From: Prinia subflava
Lineage: Eukaryota > Chordata > Aves > Passeriformes > Cisticolidae
Direction: 5' to 3'
DNA: 64,000 bases
NCBI RefSeq assembly: GCF_021018805.1
Contig: NC_086258.1
Coordinates: 9,339,081-9,403,080 of the forward strand
Part shown: piece after piece, positions 1-11,891 of the stretch
Layout of the letters: each line of letters opens with the position of its first letter
Numbering within the stretch: position 1 is the first letter of the stretch
Made by a program: the position numbers and the translations under genes
Notes under the pieces: generated by a model
What the model was told of the DNA's origin: nothing
The model's input: only the letters and a program-made list of their open reading frames with translations
Databases searched by the model: none

Positions 1-2890
1 AAACAATTACTTCATGATAAAGATTCAGTGCTGATCAGTGTGGCTGATAAAAGAGAGATGAGGTGATTTGCCCCAGGCTTTACAGCAACCCAGAAGCAAG
101 GGTCATCTTTCTTGTTTACAATTTCATGTTACGGTGTAAAATAAATGCCAATGTGAGTGATGATTCCATCTGTTAGGAAAAAACTTAGGAGTTAGGAAGT
201 AGCAGCTCCCAATTCCTCCAGCGTAGTCGGACATATTGAGCACGACTGGAGCCTGGGACATAAAAGATGCTGAAGCAAACATCATACACCCATTTGGCAA
301 TTAGATAGAAGTTCTTTTTCTGTCTCCAAACCGCTATTGAGGGGAATGCAGAGATGCTCTGATTAGACAGTAAGAGAAGACATTTAATTTCCATTGCTAT
401 CCAACAATTTCTAAATTCCTTACTTGAAGAGTCATCTTCCCAAAACTCTCCATTTTGTGTTCCACTTAACCTCATGGGCATTGCAGAGAACATGCTGCTG
501 GACTTCTCTTTCCACGCTCATTAGTTCAGTGTGCTTGGCTCATTTCCGAGGATTTGGTCTAGCACAGCCTCTGACCATCCAGCCATTTGTCTGAAAATCA
601 TTTCCCTCTTCACTTGTGCAGTTTTCCTTTCAGTGCCTGAGCAATTAAAATCCTGAGTGATCAAAGCCCTGCTCTTCCAACTGTCTCTTGTTTTTCACAA
701 TCATGGCATGAGCTCCTTTGCCTCACTGCATGAGCTGAGCTCAAACAAAGAAGGTATGACAATTGCTCAATTGTTAGGAATTGTGAAGAGCCTTAGCCAA
801 AATATTGACATCATTCTGACTTATACATTGATAATTAATTTTTACTAGGTCTGTAACTAGAGATTAGCAAATCATTTGGATGTCATTAAAATCAAATTGG
901 TTGTCTCAAAAAATAATAGAGGTCTAAATAACTATTGCTTTTCACTTTCCTATCCTGATTTCTTGATCTTAGCCTTTCTGTAGCGTTCCTGGATTATTTC
1001 TGACTCTCCACAAGGAAAGATTTCACAGGTGTTTATTCTTTTCTGGCTCTAAATTGTCTCTATTATGTATATGCAGCATCTGTTTCATGGCAGAATACAA
1101 ATTGTTTCTCTGTATATAATTTGTCTTGACTCAGATGTTCCTTGCAGAACTATGGCTTCCTTTACGTTGACAGTCCTGATTCTCCAGGCATTTTTAGTCC
1201 CTTGTGACTGAGGAGTCAATGAGTCACAGCCTGTGTTTGTCTATCCCCACACCCAGGGGTACCAAACAGGCTGAGGTACCTGCTCAGACCCTCTCACCCC
1301 AAAAACGTCTCCAATTCCCTTCCCCAGGCATTTTTGACAGCCTGGAGGGATGCGATGTCTCAGTCAGAAGTTAGGACACGTTTTTCCATCAGCCGCCGAT
1401 CCCGGCCCGTGGACATGACCCGGAGCAGGTGGAGCACTGCTGACAGGCTGTGCCATGTGCCTGCAGTCCTGAGTAGGTGTTTTTGTGGGGAAGGTGGAAA
1501 GAGGGAGGGTTTTTTGTTTTGTCAGCGAGTGGGAGAGGTATTGAAGTTGTAAAGAACATCGGGAGCGTAGGGTGCGAGGGGGGAGAATAGAGGGTTTGCA
1601 GCACTGTAATTTCCCCCAGGGCAGGGATCTCAGAACAGTATTTAACAGCGGCTATAGACTGTGCAATACTTTAAACAAATAGATGGAAATGAGTCTTTCT
1701 TCTATTAATATGGCCTAGCCCTCAGGAACGGTGTTAAAATGGGTTTGCAAGGCACAATTACCGCAGAGTCCTGTCAGGCTGCTGTTAATTCCTCCAGGCA
1801 CAGCTCCGTGTTTTGCTGCCTTCAGCCAGCCATTCATTTGTCCGCCCACAGCCCGGAGCCCCCGGCGGCAGCGGGGAGCTCCAGAGCCGCTTCCCTGGCT
1901 CGGGGAAGGGGGAGCTGCTGAGGCTGGAGCCTTACCCGGGGCCCGAAATAGCAGCCCCTGCCTGCCTCAGCGCTCTGGCACCAGCCACGGCAACCCCAAA
2001 ATGCACTCAGGCTGCTCTAGGTGTTTAGAGCCATGCTTGCCTTGGATTCTGTGAAAAGCATTCTTTTGAAACCAGGTATGTTTTAATGCCTTAGCTGGAG
2101 TGTGGAGGAAAGAGTTTGAGTTGTGGATTCGAGGTAAAATTGATCCTGAAAGCTAGATTTGAAAAATTATTTCAGGATTGCTGTAACAGCAATATGAATT
2201 TACCTTTTGGAAGCACAGCTTGGTTTAGAGTTGCACTTTGATATATTTTTCTGTTATTTTGTGGACATGTCTTCAGAGGAAATGAAAGTTTTATTCCTCA
2301 GCCAGGTGGTGGAGTATTCTTCCTCAGCCCTTGTACTGTATCATTTATCCAAGAAGTTCAAAGCATGAAAACCTGGGAGGTTTCAGCTCCTTTCCTGTGA
2401 CATAAGATGTATTTCAATGTCACTATCACAGAAGACTGAGGCACAGGGAGCAGTTGTGAATTACGAGAGGTCTCCAGGAGGTAGTGGCAGACCCAAGGAG
2501 CAGAGTGAAGGTGACCTGGCTTGCAGTGCTGTGATGTGGCTGTCAGCTGATCCGGGCTCTGTGGAGACACTCTGGTGTCATTTACCCTCCGAATCCAGCC
2601 AAGCTGGGACTCGTCCTTCAGCCCCTTTGCAGGAGCTTTTGCAGCGCCAGCCCAGCAGAGCCGGGCTTGGCAGAGCGGGGAGATGCAGGACAGGGTCCCC
2701 AGCCAAAGGCTGCTGCTGCAGCAAGTTCCGAGTGCCCGGCGCAGAGTCCCGGAGCTGCCTCCCAGCCAGGCACGGGCTGAGCTATTCATTCTGCAAACAG
2801 CCTCCTTCCTCTCCATGCCAGCCCGAGGGACACGGGGGAATGGCAGAGTTTATTATAAACTGAGTGAAGGAACAGACTATTGCTGGAGGA
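1..2890. other. 5' flanking sequence with no recognisable gene
   Basis: I find no exon with homology I recognise and no RNA gene here. The sequence is AT-rich up to about 1700. It becomes GC-richer with scattered CpGs at about 1840-2000 and 2600-2780, upstream of the first recognisable exon. Short open frames on both strands (up to about 190 codons near 2575-3150) overlap each other, have no family resemblance and look like chance frames in GC-rich DNA. A possible old MIR-type fragment lies at 2427-2505. Whether this is intergenic DNA or an intron of a longer transcript cannot be decided from the sequence. Confidence 0.6.
2427..2505 (+). repeat. Possible ancient MIR-like SINE fragment
   Basis: The stretch contains 'gactgaggcacagggag', followed about 35 bases later by 'gtagtggcagacccaag'. 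This order and spacing resemble the MIR core (an 'aactgaggcacagag' motif, then an 'agtggcagag' motif). Similarity is judged by eye from memory of the consensus and is degraded, so the family assignment is tentative. Confidence 0.3.
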
Positions 2891-2897
2891 GATCCAG

Positions 2898-2927
2898 GGT
2901 TATAAAAGATTGGAGCGGGGGGCGGGG
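2898..2927 (+). promoter_or_regulatory. Possible promoter elements upstream of exon 1a
   Basis: A perfect TATAAAAG lies at 2901-2908. It is followed at once by ATTGG (an inverted CCAAT) at 2909-2913 and a GC-box-like gggggcgggg at about 2917-2927. These lie about 540 bases before the exon 1a ATG. The order is unusual for a + strand promoter, because CCAAT and GC boxes normally sit upstream of TATA. Read on the - strand the order is more conventional, so the direction is uncertain. Transcription-start data would be needed to tell a promoter from chance matches. Confidence 0.28.
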
Positions 2928-3448
2928 GGAGGAGGAGGGAACAGGACATAATTTGTGTTTGTGCGTGAGGGGTGCAGCCTGGTGGCTTCGGCGAGGCATT
3001 CCCCAGACCCTCAGGACCTCTGCCTGGTTTTGGTGGGGTTTTGTGCAGTGCATCCCGTGCTGTGTCAAAGCCCACTTACTTTTTATTGTATCAATCATCC
3101 TCTTTATGCAGCACGACTCGGAGAACGCTTGCAGGTCCTGTTCTGAATGAGCTGCGCTCGCTGCCAGCTCAGCCTAGTTACTGCTGTAACTTAGTCTGGG
3201 GGATGGGAGAAAAAGGTTGCTGCTACTTTAAATATAATGCATTAAGAGGATGCTGGAAAAAGGCCTGCATGCTGTAATACCCAGCCATCGAGTTGGAAAA
3301 GGAGCCAGATGTAATACAAAAGAAGAAACACAGCCTCTTATGGATGCTGCACTAATTCATAAATCAGGTGAATCAGCTTAGGCAACTGCTGTGTTTTTAT
3401 GCCTCTGCTGCATGGAGAACTGCATGCTGGATGCTTTTATTTGAAGTA

Positions 3449-3488
3449 ATGGAACCAGATAATCCTTTGGACCAGGACAACTCCAATG
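3449..3488 (+). CDS. DAB2IP: DAB2IP alternative first coding exon 1a (acidic N-terminus)
   Basis: The ATG at 3449 opens 13 codons reading MEPDNPLDQDNSN. A final G follows, then a strong donor, gtaagaag, at 3489. From memory, a known DAB2IP isoform starts MEPDSLLDQDDSYE, which matches in length, order and charge. The exon ends in phase 1. Its last G joins the AG that opens exon 2 at 49827 to make Glu, exactly where the known isoform has its E before S-P. The peptide is acidic (one E and three D) with no basic residue. An in-frame upstream ATG at 3431 would add MLLFEV, and the frame is open back to a TAA at 3353-3355. I prefer 3449 because it fits the family. The exon is too short for ORF finders. 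The 5' UTR extent is unknown. RASAL2 is the main alternative identity, but the exon 2 sequence favours DAB2IP. Confidence 0.78.
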
Positions 3489-6400
3489 GTAAGAAGTAGA
3501 AAACGTAGAAGAGAGAGGGGAAAAAAAAGGGATAATGAGCGTGTCTGAGTTACCCATCCTGCTAAAGGCACAGGGGTAGGCATGTGTTTGTACTGTCTTC
3601 TGCATGGATAAGAGGAAATGAATGTGGGAATGTGCTTCACAAGAGCTTAGAAATCCCTCTGTTTACAGGGTCTGGAGACAAACATGCAGTAGGCTGATAC
3701 ACCGAGATATTTATTGTACTGGAAGGAGCAGGAAGCAGGCAGAATTAACCAGAATTAACCTGAGCAGCCTGTGCAGAGGGAAGAGGGACCTGTGCATTCC
3801 ACCTTATTCAGTTTGGGGGGCTTTTTGCCACTGAGAAAAGAATGGAACTTTGTGCCGTTTGTGCTGTCAGATGTAGCATTTGGGAACAGATTCTTTAGCT
3901 GCAGAAAGCTTTCCTACAGGCAGATGCATGAGTAATTTACTTAGGAGGATATATTTAGCCAAGGACCACATAAATTCACCCTGGAATTAAAGTCCATGGT
4001 TAAAAATGCAGCTATTCCATGGATTTATAGCATTCCACATGCTGATGTTCTGCTATCCAGTCTATTGGAAAGCACACAAAAAAGCATAAATTGAGGGGAA
4101 AAGTTGTTTGCAAGTCTTATTTCTCTGTTAGGGGAGAGAATTGGCTGCGTTGAGGACAACAAAGTATTCATGTTTATGAAAACAATTTCAGATGGTGATT
4201 TTTGGAATAAATTGATTCTCAGCTGTTTAATATGCATTCGATATATTCTGAACACAGCTCGAAATCCACTAAATATTCCACTTCCTACATAAATATTGTT
4301 CAGGAAGTAGTTATGGATTTCCCAGAGCATATTCTCTGCTGATAAACAGAGCTCCAAGTCCGACACAACTGCAGTGTTAATATCACAGAGACCTAAAACT
4401 GTGTGGAAAGAATGTGGTTAAGGGAATGAAGTAACATTTAAACTATGTGAACAGTTGACTGGGCAGTTGTAAGTGGGCAGCACTGCTTTACTTGGGGCTC
4501 TGTGCCCTACTGAAATCCAATTTAAAATAATCAAGGACAGATTTCAGTGGTGTTTCAAATGGTGATATTTGCATAAAAATATTAAGAGGGGAGCCTCACA
4601 CTCCTTATCTCTCTTTTCTATTCTATTTCATATGTAATTATATTAATTCCTCTCTCGAAGAATAGCATCTGCCTCTCATGCCTCATACCTCCTCTTAGAC
4701 CACTGAGCCACAGAATTAAATCTCATTTTCTTTACAGCAGGAAGTTCTAGGATTTTCAGAGAATGCATGCATAGTTTGAGCTGACATTAACAAATATATA
4801 AGCAGGTATTCTTGCCCATTCCAATGTTAGAATTTGGCCTTTAGGAGTCACAGACAGTGTCTGCGTTCTGAAGGAAATACAAGTTCAACTTTATTTTCTC
4901 TAGTATGTTCAATTCCTCACTGAATTTAGAATGCATAGATTAGGTACATAGGTTCTCATTCTTTTCTTACAGGCATCTAAAGTACATTCTGTCACATTTT
5001 GTAGAAAAGTTGTTTTCCTACAAAATATTTGAATAAGTTGGCAAACACTGGGAAGGTTCATAAGCTGGGAAATGAGAGATAAGCAAGCACTGCTGGTACG
5101 AAGGATCTGGGAAAAAGTTCATGCTTCTGCTTCCTGACTATGTAAATCCCCATCTTCCTGTTAGTTTTGTTTCAATTACTTTGATTTAAATTATCTCATT
5201 GTAAACAAATGGCTGAACCATTTATTGATCAGAAAGTCGATTCCTTCCCTGTGCTGCTGCTGCAGCTGCAGCACTGCAGGACTGAGATCAGCTGCTGTTC
5301 TGAGATCCCAGGCGTTATTTTGCATGAGTCCAGTAAACAGAAAGTTCTCAGGAATCAGCCAGCAGAGAGCTGTTCAGGAAGATTTGCCCCTTGAGAACAT
5401 TTCCTTGTTCTGGAAGCAGCCCCTCGTTCCCTTGGATATCCAGCAGCTCTGGACATGCTGGGAACAGTTGTGTTTATCCAGTGGGCTGCTCATGTGACAA
5501 GTCTTAGTGCCCTGGGGAGTGACCATGACTTGGAACTCCTGTGCTTGCTGTAAAGTGCCTTTTTACCTTCAAGAATGCCAAATCAAATCCCCTTTTCTGC
5601 CAGCAGAATGAAGTCCATTCTTTAATTTTTGCTCTGCCTCAGAGTCCGTGTGGGTTAACCATCTACCTTAAAATTCAGCCTCAGTTCCTTCTGTGTTGCT
5701 TATTGCCAGCATAATCAAGAGATGATTAATGACAGAAAAAGCTGTTCTGAAGAATTTGTGGCAGTAATGTACTTGAAAGTTGCTTTTTTTGCCTCCTGCA
5801 GCCCTTCCATTTGCTTGCTAACGTCCATGAGTTCAGCTCACAAGACGCTGGTGGAATATTCAAGACTGGGAAGCTGTGTCTCATTTCTCAGCACAGGGGG
5901 GAATTTTGCCTAATCAAATTAAGTCACCAGTTTTTCATTGAGATGCCTCATAGATTTATTATTGCTTGTAGCTGGAACAGGGAATCACCACCCATTTATG
6001 TGGGAGCCTGAAATGAGATATAACCTGTGTTGGTTGCCTTGACGTAACAGCCCTGGAATAAAACCATCACCTGTGGATGAGGAGTTTACTGGATTTTTCT
6101 CTGTGGTTCTCCAGGGAGCTGTGGTGCCTGACTGCCTTGAACACAACCTGACAGGCAGCTCTTCGTTTGGAGATTTGTGCAGGGGATTCTGTAACTTTTC
6201 TCCTTCTGTGCATGGGATAAAGGCTCACAGAAAGCTCCAGGTTCTCATATGGATTTTAAAAATCATTAAAGCAACCCCCACGTTATTTTCTCCTTCTCTG
6301 CCACCCATTATTTTCTTTCCATTCTCTGGAATGTAGGCATGTAGAGAACAATTATTGTTATTTTATGGTGGCTCACAGCTCTGACTTTTTGAAGTGTTCT

Positions 6401-9400
6401 TTTTAATGTACTGGCATAGATTTACTTGATTCTTTTCACAAAAAAAAAAAAATCTTGGAAAAAACTTCCTGAAGAATGTGCTGATTCCAAAACCATAACC
6501 CTAAATTACCCATTTCAGAGGGATGACATATCAGAGCTATGGATTTATCTTTTGTACTATAGCCACTTGCTGCTCCAAGAATAAAAGACAGCTCAGCAGC
6601 TTTCTTCAAGCTGCTGAAGATTTATAAGATGTTTTATTTGTGTGCAAACTCTTGAGTACAAAATATCTATGAATTATGTATTCATTGTGTTTTCTAATTG
6701 CTCAGATCTGAGTTTGTACAGCTCTTGTCAACACTGGAACCACCTCTGAGTTCATTCTTTTCTGTGTCATGACAATATTTCTTTGTGATTTGGTTGTTAA
6801 TCCTTAAAGAGCACAAGATTTTTATTAGACTTTTTGAACAACCTTATAGACCAGATCCCAACTACTGGTTTGAGTGGAATCATATTCCCTACACAATAGG
6901 TGTGAATCACAGATGCAGATTTTGTGCCAAAAAGAAATAAAATTAAAGCACTGTGCTTTAATAACACAATAATTACAGCATGCTTTTTCAGTCTCTGACG
7001 TCCACATTGAACCAGGTGAATTATTTGGATAACAGCCAGGCTTGAACTTTGTCTGTTGTTGGTAATTGAGATTCTTCAGGCACTGTTGGAGGGCAGTGAT
7101 GACATCCTGGCCTCAATGACACCTTGGCGTGCATTAAAAATCACACCTGGTAGAGAAGAGAAGCACGAGCTGGGAACACAGGATTTTTGTAGGTTATGTG
7201 TGGTAGCAGAGTTGAGTGGGAAAGCTCCAGAGGAAAGGGAGACCAAGGATTCAGCAGATTACTGAATAATGATTTGTAGAGGCATTCTGCAGTTTCCAGG
7301 TTGGAAATTTGAGTTGGGGACAGCCCTTGCATGCAGTGGCTTCCTCCCTGTCCCTGCTGAAATCAGCAGAAGAGGGCAGAGGCAGTCAATAAATGAACAC
7401 CCCTCTGGATGATGGGCATTTAACAGGGGAGGAGCATCCGGAGGGAATCCTGAAGGAACATTCAATGAATGGAATGTAACCATCCATACTTGGAGGTGCT
7501 GGAAACAGTCACAGTCATCTCTTAGTTCTTTGAACTCAAGAAAAGGGTCTTTTCACAGCCAGGCGAATTCAAAGCTTCTTCCTCCTAAAAGAGAGGAACT
7601 TCAGAGCATTGTGGGGGAACCTCCCAGGTCCATCTCTTCCACACAGCCCTGCCAGTCTCTCTCAGAACTTTCTACATCAGCCATAGCTGGAAGGTGAATT
7701 CAGCATAAAGGGATGGAATGGGAGAGTGCACAGGCAAGGGATTTCCTGGGAGCAGAGATGAGCAGGAGTTCCAAGCATACGTTTAATCTATCAAGGTGTT
7801 TATAGGTGAGAAGTTTTTGAATTAATGAGGCTCTGGTGGCAGCTGACAGGAACTGGAGGAGCTCAGAGAGAAGTGTCCACTGTTAATGAGATCCGAGCCC
7901 CACATTTTGACCCAGTGGAGGTTTCTGAGCCCTTCAGCCAAGAGTTGTTGGGATGCCATGGATGTAACTCAGCCACAGGAGCCTCCTCCTCTGGGTCTGC
8001 CCAGAGAGATGGGTGGGTGCTGATGCCTCCCATCCTGGCTAACAAACCCACCCCACAGCTGGGTGTGCAGAATTCAGAGCTGCTTACCCTGAGCCAACGT
8101 TCTTTACGATGTCTGATGGGGACGTTTGCCCGGGAGGTTCCTCGGGGCATACACGGCATTATCCCAGCACTCACAGCATTATGGGGATCATGTTTGGATT
8201 TAGATGTGCTTCCTCTCCCAGCATCTCCAAGGAGCCAGCACATGGAAAAGCCGTAATTGCCGAGCGTTCCTCCTGCTGGTGGAGGCTCAGAGGCCCAGCA
8301 GATGCCTTGCTCAGTGAGTCAGTTGTCAAAATGATTTTGGCTGCTATGGAGCTTAGTGCAGGGATCAGAAAATACCTGCCAAAATGAGGCTTCAGAAAAT
8401 GTTTGTTTTCCTAGCAGATCTAGATATGCCTCTAGTTTTGTTTTACACCTTTAAACACTTCTCTAGCTGCAGCTGGAGGTTGGTGGGCAGCTGTGACAGA
8501 TGTTACAACACGAGCCCTTGTTCTTTGTGCTGGAGCTGCTTGTGTGGGTTTGTTTGCTTAAGGCTGGGTGGGCAGGGCCTGGCTGATGCAGAAAACGATG
8601 CCTCTGGATGTGGGTCCTGCTCTCAATCCTGGGGAGAAACCCTGATACTTGGTGTTTTGAAAATAGGAAAGTGCAATACAAAGAGCATTCTCTTTTTTGG
8701 TCCAGAATGAAGAAAAAGAAAAAAAAAGACAAAATAATAATAGTAAAAGTTAGTCCAGAGTTCACAAAATTTTATTGTCTCTCTGACTGGCCCTGTGTTT
8801 GCAGAAGTGCTGTTAGAGCCTTTCTCCTGGCAGGGAGAATATCCCTGAAGAGTTTTTCACAGTCCATGTGTCAGACAGGAATGCAAAGGATCAATTTACA
8901 GCCAGAGACAAAGATCTGAAAATGTCCGGGGGGACCTGGGGGAATGTTTCTCACCCCAAATAGTTTCAGCGGTTTAAGTGATCCCTCTTGCCCGCCTGCA
9001 GCCTTGTCCAGCTTTGCCGGGTTCAGCCCTGAGCAGCAGCAATAAAAACAGAGCGGCTGCAGCCGAGCTGGGGCAGGAGCACCAAGCACAGCAGAACCTC
9101 CTCGCAGGTTCTGCTGCAGAGCTAGAGACAATTCCAGCGTGTTGTGGAAAGCTCAGGAGTGCACCACGGTGTTCCAGGAGAACCCGGGGGCTCTGTGTGT
9201 TTCCATGAGTAACTTGCTTTCTTTAGCAGGTCATCCTTTATTATTGGGTTGCAGCTGTCAGAAAAAAACAGGCATTGAGCTGAGGAGTTGTATTTAGAAG
9301 TGCCCTCTGGATGGGATGGTTTGGAAGCTGCACAGAGCAGCTGGAAGTAGTTTCCAATTCAGTTTGGCCAGTTTTTGGATAGTGGTTCTTCTTTCCCTGA

Positions 9401-11580
9401 GAGTTTGGAGTCATTTTTATTTCATGTAATCTTAAAAAATTTGTTTTATTGTCACTTAAAGTTTCCTGGTAAACTTCAGGCAAAACCAGAGGATGTATTA
9501 ATCTATTTCATGTCATTTGCAACATGGGTCTGTAAAGCCTTAATTTCAGAAATACATATTGATGTATTCAGCAGGAGATGGCAGGAGGGGTTTGTCTGGA
9601 AGAGCATGCACACAGTTCATCCTTTGTTTTGACTCTTACAAATGTTTGTTGTTCTTAAGACTGGGGAAAAAAAGGCGAGAAGGTTTAATTATTGTGACTT
9701 TTAACCCAAGATGAAGCTGATCACACAAATCCAAGACATGGAAAAAGTAATCAGTATTTAGGATTTAGGGAAAAAAGCAGGTGCATTCGAGTTGAACCCA
9801 GTGCTCAGCACAGTGCAGGCTGCTGACCCGCCTGCCTGTGCCTCTGCCGAGGAGAGGCAGGTTTTATTTTCCCTGCTTATTCATTTTCTGAGTCATTCAT
9901 CTTGTGCTATAGCTATTGAAAACTGTAACAGAGTCTGGGAAGCACTTGGCTTTTGAGTGCTGCCTCCTGATTGGACTGGGGAATGCTGCTGTTGGGGAAT
10001 AATGTGTGAATACCATCTGCTCCGAGGAGCCGGGAGCCTCCGTGGATCCTGCTGGAGAGGCACCTTTAGCCCGGACTCCCGGCGAGGGGAGCACGCCTGC
10101 CGTCCCTCCGTCCTGTCCAAACTTACAATTGTCACTGGATTTCCTCTCTGTTTCCCTGCGGAACTTTTTTTGTGCTTTGCCTGAGGGCTGAGTCGCTTCT
10201 TCTGTGGGTTTTGGGGGTGTTTTTCCTTTATTTTTTTCCCTGTGTGGGATTTCTTCTGGGGTTCAGCATGCAGACCAAGCCGGGAAATAAATCAGGGAGT
10301 TTTGCAGCTGTTTGTTGCAGCACAAGAGTTAACGTGGAATGTCTGAGTTGCTTTGAGAAACTCCTTCCAAAAATTTGACCTGCTCGTAAAAAGGTAAGCA
10401 GGGAAAGACTTTGGAATTTCGGGACTGACTTTTTACTTGCAGGGGGGGTTTGTTTTGTTACGAATGAATGTGTCTCATTTGCAATGTACAGTTGCCTTCT
10501 AGCAATGCCTGGGATCAAAGACTGGGGTTTGTCTCCGAATTTCTTTAATGAGCAGACTTGGAACAATGATTGTCTCTTTCTCTTTTGTGTAGAAATTGTT
10601 TTACAATAGGTCTTAACCCAAACTTTCTGCAGTGTGAGCCTAATTGTAATTCAGAACAGCAGCTCTTTTTTGGGTTTGTATTTTTATGCAGAGAACTCTC
10701 AGCTCTCATTTTCCTGCTTATGGAATCTCTTTTTCTGTTTTCTCAGACCAAGCACAGTTAGTTTTCAGCAGTCTGTATTTCTGCTTGCAGAGGACAAGAT
10801 GTAGTTTGTGAGCCTGTTAAATCCTGCCCACTGATGCCTGCAGAGAGAACGGGGCCATTCCTCCACCTCAGGACAGCAGGCCTGACACCACAGCCTGGGG
10901 CCACCACTCTCCCCCTCTTAGTGCATCCTGAACTCTTGCATGTGACTTCTAAAATATGGGTATCATTTTCTTCTGCAGGTTGCATTCCAGTCAGACTCTT
11001 CTATCTACAGAAGGCAGAGTTAGCAAAGGGAGGGCAAGAAATATTAATGGTTTGTAAAGTCCTGTCCCTCCTTCCACTGAGCCAGATTATTCATTTTACT
11101 GTGGTCTCTTCAAGGGGGAAAAATAGTTCTAAGACTTTGCTGAAGACTCATTGTCATTTATTTTTGACAAATACCTGATTTTTAGCTTCTTTTGTGTTAG
11201 TATGTTAATGGTAACTGTGCATCAAGTGTGTGAATTGTATGTTCTGGTAGGTACTGCAAGGCAAATGTTCAGTACCTGTAATTAAGGGAGCTCTAGATTT
11301 ATGTAACTGATGCTTGATCTGACCTAAACTTTTCATATTCAGTCAACTTCACATAAACAAGAGGAGGTCGTGCTCCTGCTGTGCTTCCTTACACCCAGGC
11401 CTGTGGAGCAAATGTTCTGGAGTACAGCAAGGAGCTGTTGCACCGACAGTGAGGCATCTTTTCACTTAGTCATTTCCCTGGCCCACTGCCAGATCATCAA
11501 AAGCAACTCCTTTAATGAGGAAAAAACTTACTTCGCTGAAGCAAAGTATCAGGAAGATTGTGGCAAGTCACAGAAGGAAT

Positions 11581-11640
11581 TAGGAGTTGGGCTTTGATGG
11601 TCGTTATGGTCCCTTCCAAGCCAGGATATTCCATGAAGGA
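11581..11640 (+). mobile_element. CR1 LINE 3'-end fragment
   Basis: The segment reads 'gggctttgatggtc', then 'ggtcccttccaagccaggatattccatga'-like sequence. This is the 3' terminal signature of avian CR1 retrotransposons, where 'ggtcccttccaac' precedes an 'attctatga' tail. Only about 60 bases are clear. No reverse-transcriptase frame is present, so this is the usual 5'-truncated, inactive copy. Confidence 0.7.
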
Positions 11641-11866
11641 GTGCCTGGATCACTCTGAGCTGCAGCACCAGGACACTCCACTGGCTGGAGGGCACCGTCC
11701 TTGCTGGGCACATGGGACACGTGGGGTGAGGTCTCACAGTACCACGAGTGCCACCCATTTTCTGGATGCCCAAAAAACCTTTGAAAGGTCCTACATGCAC
11801 CAGTCCAGGTGGGGTTTTCCAGTAATATCACATTTTGGGGACAGAAAAGCTGTGTCTCACTCATTG

Positions 11867-11891
11867 ATGATAATAATAATAACAACAACAG
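11867..11891. repeat. ATAA/CAA microsatellite
   Basis: A short run of gat-gataataataataa merges into acaacaaca. It is a simple trinucleotide tract of about 25 bases. Confidence 0.7.
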
